Assembly: GCA_947683425.1 (NCBI GenBank)
Contig: CANTUQ010000051.1
Location: 310,001 to 374,000, forward strand
Length of the DNA stretch: 64,000 nt
Source: Excoecaria cochinchinensis
Lineage: Eukaryota > Streptophyta > Magnoliopsida > Malpighiales > Euphorbiaceae
Direction of reading: 5' to 3'
Shown: positions 56,208-64,000 of the stretch, piece after piece
Layout of the letters: every line of letters begins with the position of its first letter
How positions within the stretch are numbered: position 1 is the stretch's first letter
Translations under genes and position numbers: made by a program
The notes under the pieces: model-generated
Told to the model about the DNA's origin: nothing
Seen by the model: only the letters and a program-made list of their open reading frames with translations
Database searches by the model: none

Positions 56208-58142
56208 ATGCCAGGAATTGACCGAGACGTGGCAGAACATGCTATCCCGACTTATCCGGATTACAAGCCTGTGAAGCAGAAGTTGAGAAGGCTCAGACCA
56301 GAATGGGCTGACAAGGTCAAGGAGGAAATTCTACAGCAAATTAAAGCCAAGTTCCTCGTGGAAGTGCAGTATCCCACATGGCTGGCAAATGTGGTCCCTG
56401 TAGCAAAGAAGAATGGAAAGGTCAGAGTATGTGTGGATTACCGAGATCTGAACAAGGCATGCCCTAAAGATGATTTTCCATTGCCCCATATCGATGTGTT
56501 AATAGACAGCGCCACCAATTGCGCGATGTATAGCTTTGGAGATGGATATGTGGGGTACAACCAAATCCTGAACAAGATAGCTGATCGGGTTAAAACCGCC
56601 TTTATCACAGAATGGGGAACTTATGCCTACCGAGTCATGCCTTTTGGTCTAAAGAATGCGGGGGCAACATACCAGAGGATGGAGACCAAGATTCTGAGCG
56701 ACCTGATTCATAAGGAAGTAGAGATATATGTCGATGACATGATGGTCAAGTCGGCCACCCGAGAGGGACACTTCAAAGCTCTAGAGAAGTTCTTCACCAG
56801 GATCGACAAGTATAATCTGCGACTTAACCCCAAGAAGTGCATTTTCGGAGTGACTTCAGGAAAGCTATTGGGATATGTCGTCAGCAAGAGGGGAATAGAA
56901 ATTGACTCGGACAAGGTGAAAGCCATCAGAGAGATGCCCGTGCTGCAAAAAGAGAAGGATGTTAGGAGTTTCCTGGGCAAGCTGCAGTATGTCATCCGAT
57001 TCATTGCCAAGCTCACTTCAATATGCGAGCCTATTTTTAAGCTACTTAGAAAGAATCAGCCTGTGGTTTGGAACGAAGATTGCCAAAAAGCTTTTGACAG
57101 TATCAGGGAATACCTGTTAAATCCGCCAGTGTTAAGGCCGCCGCAGCTGATTAAATCGCTTATCCTGTATTTGGCAGTAGAAGGTAGTTCTGTGGGTGCC
57201 ATGAAGGCTCAAGAAGATGAATTTGGGGTGGAGTTTGCAATTTATTACCTCAGCAAGAAGTTCTTGGCGTATGAGATAAAATATGCTGAAGTGGAGAAGA
57301 TCTGCCTTGCAGTAATTTGGGCATCAAAGAAGTTGGGGCATTATTTCCACTCGTACAAGGTTCAAGTAGTGGCCAAGCAGAATCCGTTAAGATATTTGCA
57401 GGAAGCACCGTCTTTGCTTGGAAAGATGGGGAGGTGGCTGCTCTTGCTACAGGAGTTTGATGTACAATACATCACTCGTAAGACTATTAAGGGGCGAGCC
57501 GTAGCCGAATTTCTTGCTGAGCATCCTATTCAAGGAGACACTCCCGAGTTTACCTTTCCCGATGAGAGCATAGAAGTGATTTCTGTTCAGGGATGGCAGT
57601 TACACTTCGACGGGGTAGTAAATAACAGGGGAGCCGGAGTTGGAATCATCTTGACAACCCCAGATAATGAGAAACTTCCCCTTGCTAAGAAGCTGAGATA
57701 CAAAGCAACCAACAATGAAGCCGAATACGAAGCGTGCACCTTCGGATTGGAAGCTTTAGCTGCATTGGGGGCAAGGAACATAGAAGTCTTTGGTGACTCA
57801 TCCTTGGTGATCAACCAGATCCGAGGTGAGTGGGCCTTAAAAGAAGAATGGCTGATGCCCTATGTTGAATATTTGAAAGAGATATGTGGGCAGTTTGAGA
57901 CTTGCACTTTCCACTTCGTGCCCAGATATGAGAATCGTCTAGCTGATGCGTTGGCAACCTTGGTGTCGATGTGGGATAATCCCGAGGGAGTAGCTATGAA
58001 ACCGATACTGATTTCAAGTTCTGAGAAGCCCAGCTTTGAGATCAAGCCTGTAATGGAGGTAGAAATGGCAGATGGGAAACCATGGTACTTCGACATCATG
58101 AACTACTTGGAAAACAACAAATTTCCAGAAGAAGCCACATAA
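56208..58142 (+). CDS. pol: Element G reverse transcriptase, RNase H and second RNase H
   Basis: The frame is open for 644 codons; it is an internal part of the pol polyprotein, so the ATG at 56208 is only the first codon after a frameshift. RT motifs: YPTWLANVVPVAKKNGKVR, VCVDYRDLNKACPKDDFPLP, motif A with Asp in SFGDGYVGYNQI (usually SFMDAYSGYNQI), MPFGLKNAGATYQR and YVDDMMVKS (about 174-182). The first RNase H (about 320-440) is degenerate, as is common in Tat. The second RNase H (about 462-592) keeps the catalytic residues: LHFDGVVNNRGAG, NNEAEYEACTFGLEAL, FGDSSLVINQ and NRLADALA. A TAA ends the frame at 58142 and a frameshift near 58165 separates it from integrase. Confidence 0.88.
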   Translation: MPGIDRDVAEHAIPTYPDYKPVKQKLRRLRPEWADKVKEEILQQIKAKFLVEVQYPTWLANVVPVAKKNGKVRVCVDYRDLNKACPKDDFPLPHIDVLIDSATNCAMYSFGDGYVGYNQILNKIADRVKTAFITEWGTYAYRVMPFGLKNAGATYQRMETKILSDLIHKEVEIYVDDMMVKSATREGHFKALEKFFTRIDKYNLRLNPKKCIFGVTSGKLLGYVVSKRGIEIDSDKVKAIREMPVLQKEKDVRSFLGKLQYVIRFIAKLTSICEPIFKLLRKNQPVVWNEDCQKAFDSIREYLLNPPVLRPPQLIKSLILYLAVEGSSVGAMKAQEDEFGVEFAIYYLSKKFLAYEIKYAEVEKICLAVIWASKKLGHYFHSYKVQVVAKQNPLRYLQEAPSLLGKMGRWLLLLQEFDVQYITRKTIKGRAVAEFLAEHPIQGDTPEFTFPDESIEVISVQGWQLHFDGVVNNRGAGVGIILTTPDNEKLPLAKKLRYKATNNEAEYEACTFGLEALAALGARNIEVFGDSSLVINQIRGEWALKEEWLMPYVEYLKEICGQFETCTFHFVPRYENRLADALATLVSMWDNPEGVAMKPILISSSEKPSFEIKPVMEVEMADGKPWYFDIMNYLENNKFPEEAT

Positions 58143-58192
58143 AAAGACCAGAGGATGATCCGTAATCCGCTCAGTTCATATCCTTAGAAGGG

Positions 58193-59323
58193 GTGTTGTA
58201 CAAAAGGCAGTCGGACGGGATTCAACTCAGGTGCTTGAATGAAAAGGAAGCCCGCAATGTGATGGAGGAAACCCATGCAGGTGTCTGTGGGGCTCACATG
58301 AATGGTTTGACCTTGGCCAAGAAGATTATGAGACAAGGCTTTTATTGGCTTACAATAGACAATGACTGCTCGAAGTATGTCAAGCAATGCCAGTTGTGCC
58401 AACAATATGCAGACTTGAGACACCTGCCAGTATCAGAATTACATAACCTGACATCACCTTGGCCTTTCGCTGCTTGGGGGATAGATATCATTGGAGAGAT
58501 TCGCCCTAGGGCATCCAATGGACACAGATACATCATAGTCGCGATCGATTATTTTACCAAATGGGTAGAGGCAGAATCCTTCAAGAAGATTGACGCGAGG
58601 GATATGGCCAAGTTCATAGAGAGGAATTTGATCTGCAGATATGGCCTCCCTCATCACATAGTGTCTGACAATGGAGTACAGTTCATGGGAGAAACCAGAA
58701 AGCTCCTTGAGAAGTATGGTATCGAGCATCATAAATCCTCTCCCTACCGACCGCAAGCGAATGGGGAAGTAGAGGCCGCAAATAAGAATATGAAGAAGAT
58801 CCTATCCAAAATGGTCCAAACCTACAAAGACTGGGCTGAAAAGTTACCCTTCGCCCTGTGGGGATATAGAACAACGGTGAGGACGTCTACAGGTGCTACA
58901 CAATTTTCCCTGGTATATGGAACAGAAGCAGTGTTGCCAGTAGAGATAGAGCTTAAATCACTGAGGGTAGTCATGGAAGCCCGAATTCCAGAGGCCGAAT
59001 GGGCGCAGCAGAGGCTACAACACTTGAACTTATTAGATGAGAGTAGGCTGAAAGCCTATTATCATAATCAGATTTACCAGAAGAGATTGGCAAGAACTTT
59101 CGGAAAGAAGGTGAGAAAGCATCCACTGAAAGAAGGGGACTTGGTGTTCAAGCAGATGAGGCCAGGTATACCAGACATCAGAGGGAAATTCAGGCCTACC
59201 TGGGAAGGGCCGTACATCCTTAAGAAGCTGTTGTCCAAAGGAGCTGCAATCTTGTCGGATAGTGATGGGAACGAATTCAAAGAACCGATCAATGTCGACA
59301 AACTCAAAAGGTTCCACGGCTAA
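58193..59323 (+). CDS. pol: Element G integrase
   Basis: The frame is 376 residues, part of the pol polyprotein. The N-terminal zinc-binding domain has His28, His35, Cys66 and Cys69 (ETHAGVCGAHMNG, CQLCQQY). The catalytic core has Asp98 (WGIDIIG), Asp159 (IVSDNGVQF) and Glu194 (PQANGEVEAANK), spaced 35 residues between the last two, as in functional integrases. The C-terminal part includes HPLKEGDLVFKQM, GKFRPTWEGPYIL and INVDKLKRFHG. No chromodomain follows, which separates it from the chromoviruses in the window. It would insert the cDNA into the genome. No lesion was seen inside this frame. Confidence 0.9.
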   Translation: MLYKRQSDGIQLRCLNEKEARNVMEETHAGVCGAHMNGLTLAKKIMRQGFYWLTIDNDCSKYVKQCQLCQQYADLRHLPVSELHNLTSPWPFAAWGIDIIGEIRPRASNGHRYIIVAIDYFTKWVEAESFKKIDARDMAKFIERNLICRYGLPHHIVSDNGVQFMGETRKLLEKYGIEHHKSSPYRPQANGEVEAANKNMKKILSKMVQTYKDWAEKLPFALWGYRTTVRTSTGATQFSLVYGTEAVLPVEIELKSLRVVMEARIPEAEWAQQRLQHLNLLDESRLKAYYHNQIYQKRLARTFGKKVRKHPLKEGDLVFKQMRPGIPDIRGKFRPTWEGPYILKKLLSKGAAILSDSDGNEFKEPINVDKLKRFHG

Positions 59324-59711
59324 AGACCAAAATAAAAAGAAGAGAATAAAATGCCCTGCAGGTCAAAAACCGAAAAAAGGCGGCTATGCTAAAATTGGGC
59401 GCCTCGACAGGGTGAAAACCGAAAAAAGGCATCCCGTGCAAAAATTAGAGGCATGAGAGAAAATGTCCGATCGTGAAAACCCGAGAGGGCCGATCGGTAA
59501 CAGGAGCTGATGCTGTTAAAATTTGATTCCTTGTATTGACGGAGCGTAAGTGGCTGAATAAATGTCAAAACTGATCATGTATGTTGAAACTGTATGAAAA
59601 CGTACACGAATTTGAGAATTAAAATGAATATTATTCTTCTCATTTTTGTCATTTTCTAGTTCTGCATTAAAAAGAAGTGTAGTACCAAGAGAAATACATA
59701 TATAGGCTAAG
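59324..59711 (+). other. Spacer after integrase with short repeats (element G)
   Basis: Short direct repeats ACCGAAAAAAGGC occur at about 59368 and 59419, with GTGAAAACC-type phrases near 59411 and 59475 and a CCGATCGT/CCGATCGG pair. Similar repeated phrases after integrase are common in Tat elements. The rest is AT-rich and contains nothing I can name; it is the region downstream of the antisense ORF's stop. Confidence 0.5.
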
Positions 59712-61057
59712 CTAAGTCCTGCTGCTGCTCTCGCCGACCAGATGCTTGAGCCCTCGAGTCCTGTTATCAGATGCTGGACTAAGGATCCACTTCTTGTACT
59801 CGTTAGTCGAAGACACAGAATGATTGCTGAACCTCGAGATAACAGTCTTCACTGGTAGTTTGCCCCACAGCTCATGATACCGAGAGGCAAACGCAGCCGA
59901 GAGGGCTCCTCCTCGGAAGGACAAGGGAACCCTCACTACATCCTGGGTTGTCCCGAGCTGGCGCGTACATCGAGAGGTGATGCAGAAGGTGGCCTGACGG
60001 AGGCCGCAGAGGGGAACACACCCCGATGGCCCGTCAATGACCACATGGGGCAGTGGGAGCCAGGCGGACGTGAAGCTGATGTCATCATCTGACAGCTCGC
60101 CAAATCGGGCAATGCCTTCACTAGTAGTGGCACACCCATGAAGTCGTCGACGCGGCAGAAAGTGGCTCGGCGAGTACTGTGGGGTAACTCGAGGGGGTGG
60201 ATCAGACAGCATCTTCAGTTTCTCTTGCAGCCAGATCTGAAAAATAAAAAAAGAGAAAAAAAGAAGGAAGAGAAGTAAAAGAAAATGAGAAAAAGCCGCT
60301 GGAGTTAGTAGGGTTTACTTCAGGCAAAAATAAGGCACAGGGTTGTATGAAAATACGAAAGGACGCACCTCCCGCTAAGAAAAGCTAGTGTGAAAATCCA
60401 TAAGGGACGCACTACCTTTAAAATAATGACGTACCTGGAGCAATAAGGGACTGCCAGAAAAGGTTGTGGTGGATCCAGAGCTCACCGCGTCCAAGCCTAG
60501 AATGGTTTCAGCCAAGACGAGTGGCAAGGGTGATAATCCCAGATGAAAGTCGCCCAAGACTCCGAACAGGCGAGAGTCACCTGTCAAACCCCCTGGAACA
60601 ACAGTAAGGAAGTTCACCATGCAAAATAAGAATGTGATGCTTACCTGGTAGGTGGGGATATCAGTGAACTGATCCAGAGCCTCGATCAGTGGCCCCAGAG
60701 CAAAGAGTGAGCCCGGAGAAACCAGCCGGGCGGCCTCGGAGGAAGGTATGCCAAGAGCCATAGCTATGTCCCGGGTCTGGAATAGGCCGCAGCGGGGGAC
60801 GCAGGCCAGAGCACTGGGAGGAAACCAGGCTCCGAGAATGGCAGCTAGTTCTTTTGGCAGAGGCACAGTTCCTGGTAGGTGAACCGGGAGACATGAAACC
60901 GGGGGTTCCAGAAGTGGGTCGCCGCCAGAAGGAGGTTCTGGTCAACTTTCACCCGGCACAGGTATTTCAGCCCAGACAGAGAGGAAAGGGCGCCTTCCTC
61001 CCAAGTGTGTTTGTCATCTAAGATACGGTGCATCCTTTGGGCTAGAGGAGAAGACAT
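59712..61057 (-). pseudogene. Element G antisense extra ORF, two exons (one frameshift)
   Basis: On the minus strand the ATG at 61057 gives MSSPLAQRMHRILDDKHTWE. Then come LATHFWNPRFHVSRF-like text (LLAATHFWNPRFHVSRFTY), LPKELAAILGAWFPP, LIEALDQFTDIPTYQVSITF, LSPLPLVLAETILGL and TTTFSGSPLLLQ. A one-base frameshift lies near 60866. An intron with GTACGT at 60434 and TTTTTCAG ending at 60237 (198 bp, phase 0) joins LLLQ to IWLQEKLK. Exon 2 runs to 59712 (FLPRRRLHG, FRGGALSAAFASRYHELWG). The pattern resembles the plant mobile-domain/DUF7745-like proteins known as antisense extra ORFs of Tat elements; function unknown. A TATA box lies at 61127-61133. It faces away from the sense ORF across a shared promoter. 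Confidence 0.72.
60237..60434 (-). other. Intron of the antisense ORF
   Basis: The donor reads CCAG|GTACGT and the acceptor TTATTTTTCAG|ATCTGG, 198 bp. It contains stops in the joined frame, and both exon ends fall on codon boundaries in frames that match the family. A second GT-AG pair (60593-60644) is only 52 bp and interrupts similarity, so I did not use it. Confidence 0.65.
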
Positions 61058-61126
61058 TTTGAGAAAAATGAAAGGCTCAAGATGTTGGAAAATGAAGAGG
61101 CATAAGAGAAACAAAATTTTGTAAGT

Positions 61127-61327
61127 TTTTATAGGAAAGCGTCACCGACGGCCTACCCGTCTCTCCAGAGAGACGGCCTGCCCGTCGAAAGGAAATCCAC
61201 CTGGCAGATGCATACGTCAGCATTGCATTCATCACACGCATTAACTCGCATTTATTGCATGACAGACGGCCAGCCCGTCGGTCGCTCGTACAGACGCCCT
61301 GCCCATCGGTCACGAAATTCTATATAA
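61127..61327. promoter_or_regulatory. Divergent promoter between antisense and sense ORFs of element G
   Basis: A minus-strand TATA box (CTATAAAAC, 61127-61133) and a plus-strand one (CTATATAAGG, 61320-61329) point away from each other, about 190 bases apart. Between them are four copies of a near-palindrome: GACGGCCTACCCGTC (61147-61161), GACGGCCTGCCCGTC (61172-61186), GACGGCCAGCCCGTC (61265-61279) and GACGCCCTGCCCATC (61293-61307). The first pair sits beside the minus TATA, the second beside the plus TATA. The LTR promoter of the same element has GACGGCTAGCCCGTC upstream of its TATA box. Confidence 0.7.
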
Positions 61328-61512
61328 GGGCGAGTGACAGACGGTGCAAACGCTGTTGTCCCTTTCTTCTTCCTCTCCCAAACCATTTTTTTAGTGTTTT
61401 TTCAAGCATTCTTCATTTTTCTTCGCGATTTATTCATATTTTCGTGTTCTATACTCACCGGGCGCTCGGATATTTATATTTTCTCCAGTTTCTACACTCC
61501 TCGCGATTCCAA

Positions 61513-62212
61513 GTAAGTAAATAACCACTTCTTTTGGATTTTATTCAATTTATTTCTTCATTTCTTCTCCTTTTGAACTTTAGGAGTGAGTAGAATGTTT
61601 TAGATGCCTTAGAAATTAGGAGAAATGCTGTCTTTTTTTCTTTTAAAATCAAACTTTTGCATGATCACATAGAAATAGAATTTTTCTATAATTTTGGCGC
61701 TTTAGAACTACACTTTTTTAGCGCACCATTCTGTGTATGTGTTACTTTTGCGGCCTGAGGCTATTATTTTGCGTTGTTGGGGGCACACTCTTGCGGGGGT
61801 GCGCCCCATTTACATGCGTATATTATTGTTGAGGCCTGAGGCCTATGTTTTTGCCTTTTTATGCAGGAGGTGGGGCATACCCCTGCCGGGGTACTGCCTA
61901 AATTTTTATTATTTATTCAAGAGTTGGGTATTTTTGTGTATAATGCACGCCCTGGGACCTAGAAAGCCCATTCTTATTCACCTTAATTATTTCCATGTTG
62001 ATTGCTTGTTGCTTTTGCCATGATGCGTGCTAGGCACATTAGGCTACTTCCTTAGACAGGATGTTGGCTCTTTTCGTTTTTTTATCAATTCTCTATCTTG
62101 TTTTGGGCCGCTATTGTCCCGATGAGGCCTAAATCGGTCTTCACCTTGGAAATAAGTTTAAAAAATATTTGTTTTGCCAAATTTCCGATATTTAATCTCT
62201 TCCCTTTTGCAG
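61513..62212 (+). other. Putative 5' UTR intron upstream of the sense ORF
   Basis: The donor is CCAA|GTAAGT at 61513. The acceptor CTCTTCCCTTTTGCAG ends at 62212, one base before ATGCCTCC. The 700-bp interval is T-rich with no useful ORF. A CT-rich exon 1 (about 61350-61512) follows the TATA box at 61321. The arrangement is that of a polymerase II transcript with a leader intron. Confidence 0.6.
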
Positions 62213-62213
62213 G

Positions 62214-64000
62214 ATGCCTCCTAGACGTAGAGCACCGCAGGCCCAGCCCAAGCTTGTAGCTCCGGATTGGATGGATGATGAGTCGGCTCAGAGGTATAGA
62301 GCGTTGGCTCAGGTAGAGTTTCGGGCCAGTCGTTTTGTATCCCGTCCATTTCTAGAGGCCCTAGGGTTGGCCCCAGAGTTCGATCTACTTGCCGAGGGAG
62401 CTGTGTGGACAGAGTTCCTTGAACCCTCCTTTCAGACTTTTCTAGAGGCTACTCGCCAGGTCCTGGCCACTCTCCGCTATACCGGCTTTCAGAGTGCAGA
62501 TACCGACCCAGGGGTGGTTCAGTTTTGGTTTGACGGCGACCACTTCAGTATCACTAGGCAGAGATTTGCTCAGGCCATGGGGCTCCCTATAGAGGAGGGG
62601 GTCGAGATCCCGTGGCGAGCTGTTAGACGCGCCCATTGGGCGGCCATTGCCATACCGGGAGTGCTGTACGATCACGATACAGCGAAGAGCACCGTACTGG
62701 TGTCTCAGACACTCCGGTATTTGCACAGAGTGCTTTCCAGTTCGTACCTCAGTCGAGCTGGTAATCCAGGGTCGCTTAACGCGGCCAAGATCTGGAGCCT
62801 CTGGGCTATGGTGGCAGGCCAGCGTCTCAACATTAGCCATGAGATCTTGGCCAAGTTGACCAGAGTCGGCAGAGGGTTGACGCCGGTGGTGATAGTAGGA
62901 GGGGTTATCACCCGGTTACTTTTGAGGTTAGGGGTTAACCCTTGGAGGTTGAGAGGACCCTTGCCAGAGGGGATCCATGTAGACGCCGCGGCGGCAGTAC
63001 AGATGGGTATGATCTCCCAGATTTCAGGCCAGGCAGAGGTCTACAGGGTGTTGACCATTCTTGAGACCCGGCAGCTGTTCTCGCTTCCACCCTTGGGTGC
63101 AGATCCAGACCACCCGGAGCACCCGGAGGAGCAGCCTCCACAGCCTAAGCCTCAGCCATAGCCCGAGCCTCAGCCCGAGCCTCAGCCAGAGCATCAACCT
63201 CCTCAGCCACAGACTGTGCCACCACCACAGCAGCAGGAGCAGCCTAGGACCCCCTCGGACTTCGACTTCGAGATCATGATGGACGACCTCTTTGCCGCTT
63301 CACCGGCGTCCAGAGCACCGACTCCAGTCCCATCACCGAACGCCAAGGTACAGAGGTCTATCCATGGGCCCTCTGAGAGATACCATCTGTACTCCCGAGG
63401 TGACCCAGGGGCATCCACCTCCTCGGCACCACCGCCAGAGCCAGCACCGCAGCAGCCTGCGCAGCCTGATTTCTCTCAGCTCCTCACATCCATGTTTACA
63501 GCCTTAGAGCGGCGGCAGGATGAGAGGGACAGGGCCATTCACGAGAGGTTGGATCGCCAGCAGGCTGCCATTCAGGAGCAGTCCCAGTCGGTGGAGCGCT
63601 TAGACTGAGAGCAGGCCGGCTACATTAAGCATACGACGCGGGAGCAGGCTCGAGCCTTGGATGTTTTCAGGGATGAGCAGGCTCGGACCTTAGGGGCCTT
63701 CAGAGGTGAGCAATTGAGGCTGATCGAGCAGATTACTCAGGGCCAGAGGGAGTTGAGGCAGCAGCTCGCTCATGATTTGAGGACGTCACAGGACCAGGCG
63801 TCTCAGAGGGTCGATACGACCCTACAGATGATTGATGAGTCACTCGACTCTCTGAGATCTCGCGTCCTGGTGATAGAGGGGATTCTCCCACCTCTTTCTC
63901 AGACCTTGAGGGAGTTTAGAGAGTAGACGGAGCAGAGGAGAAAGGCCGCCAGCGAGCAGACCATTCAGTTGAGCCAAGCCTTCAAGAAGTTAGGAGACAA
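62214..64000 (+). pseudogene. Element G sense extra ORF, Athila ORF-1-like (three stops, runs off window)
   Basis: The ATG at 62214 follows a leader intron. The first 300 residues form a globular domain: RFVSRPFLEALGLAPEFDLL, FWFDGDHFSITRQRFAQAMG, IWSLWAMVAGQRLNISHEIL, VIVGGVITRLLLRLGVNPW. These resemble the Athila ORF-1/env-like family. A Pro/Gln/Glu-rich linker follows. In the same frame come FSQLLTSMFTALERRQDERD and long coiled-coil-like helices to the window end. In-frame stops lie at 63159 (TAG in a Pro-Gln repeat), 63606 (TGA) and 63924 (TAG). The first two are each one C-to-T change from CAG or CGA. The overall plan (globular, acidic or proline linker, coiled coil) matches the Athila env-like protein at 39686-40852. 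Function is unknown. Confidence 0.75.

Larger units (their letters stand above)
50035..64000 (+). mobile_element. Element G: Tat/Ogre-type Ty3/gypsy element (3' end outside window)
   Basis: Order on the plus strand: LTR (50035-52068), Arg-tRNA-like primer site, long leader, gag, protease with G-patch-like segment, RT, degenerate RNase H, second RNase H, integrase, antisense ORF with intron, divergent promoter, sense ORF after a 5' intron. The second RNase H, primer site and extra ORFs place it in the Tat lineage. No 3' LTR is reached by 64000, so the element exceeds 14 kb. The coding regions carry a few stops and two frameshifts but are largely readable. It is inserted into the gag of chromovirus F with CTTGT (50030-50034) as the left target site. 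Confidence 0.88.

Noticed and set aside
60593..60644. GT-AG pair in the antisense ORF
   Set aside because: At 52 bp it is short for a plant intron. Reading through it keeps the frame and the family-like text.

Overview
The window looks like flowering-plant (probably eudicot) repeat-rich heterochromatin. I found no convincing host gene, tRNA or rRNA. Essentially every base I could assign belongs to LTR retrotransposons of the Ty3/gypsy superfamily. Three lineages are present: chromoviruses of the Tekay/Del type (initiator-Met tRNA primer sites, chromodomain), Athila-type elements (Asp-tRNA-like primer site, env-like ORF) and one Tat/Ogre-type element (Arg-tRNA-like primer site, second RNase H, extra ORFs on both strands). 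The species cannot be named from the sequence. Element letters below (A, B, C, D, E, F, G, H, I1, I2, S2) are mine.

Layout. 1-2541: 5' end of an Athila element on the minus strand (I1: gag, primer site, LTR). It sits inside the 3' LTR of an old chromovirus (H, 2542-3334), whose integrase/chromodomain end lies at 3335-4016. 4017-25006: chromovirus-like, gag-only element A (plus strand, two LTRs of about 3.8 kb). Its short gag is split by a complete minus-strand element B (8104-20003, TSD ATTCT), and B carries solo LTR D (12501-15423, TSD ATCCA). 25007-37092: a tandem LTR-gag-LTR-gag-LTR array of element C (minus strand), inserted near the end of A's 3' LTR and cut at its right end. 37093-41566: 3' part of a second Athila element (I2: LTR, env-like ORF). 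41567-49649: chromovirus E (minus strand: integrase start, RNase H, RT, protease, gag, primer site, 5' LTR), with solo LTR S2 (43370-45713, TSD TCTCC) inside its RT region. 49650-50034: gag remnant of chromovirus F. 50035-64000: Tat-type element G on the plus strand (LTR, primer site, gag, protease with G-patch, RT/RNase H/second RNase H, integrase, a spliced antisense ORF, a bidirectional promoter, and a sense Athila-like ORF that runs off the window).

E and H may be the two halves of one original element: same strand, same LTR family, and complementary pol pieces. Everything from about 4017 to 41566 would then be later nested insertions plus a deletion. A, B and C have lost the capsid core, protease, RT and integrase. 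They keep LTRs, primer site, polypurine tract and a small nucleocapsid-type ORF, so they would have to be mobilised by an autonomous chromovirus.

The most unusual content is structural. Unrelated LTR families each carry (1) arrays of short GC-rich palindromes around GTCRCG...CGYGAC, (2) an ordered series of short-stem hairpins whose stems change while pairing is kept, and (3) a conserved CTAAGCG...CGCTTAG hairpin. In G, a related palindrome (GACGG...CCGTC) borders the TATA boxes of both the LTR promoter and an internal divergent promoter. All calls are by eye. LTR ends are well supported where TG/CA ends and target-site duplications agree, and are weaker elsewhere.
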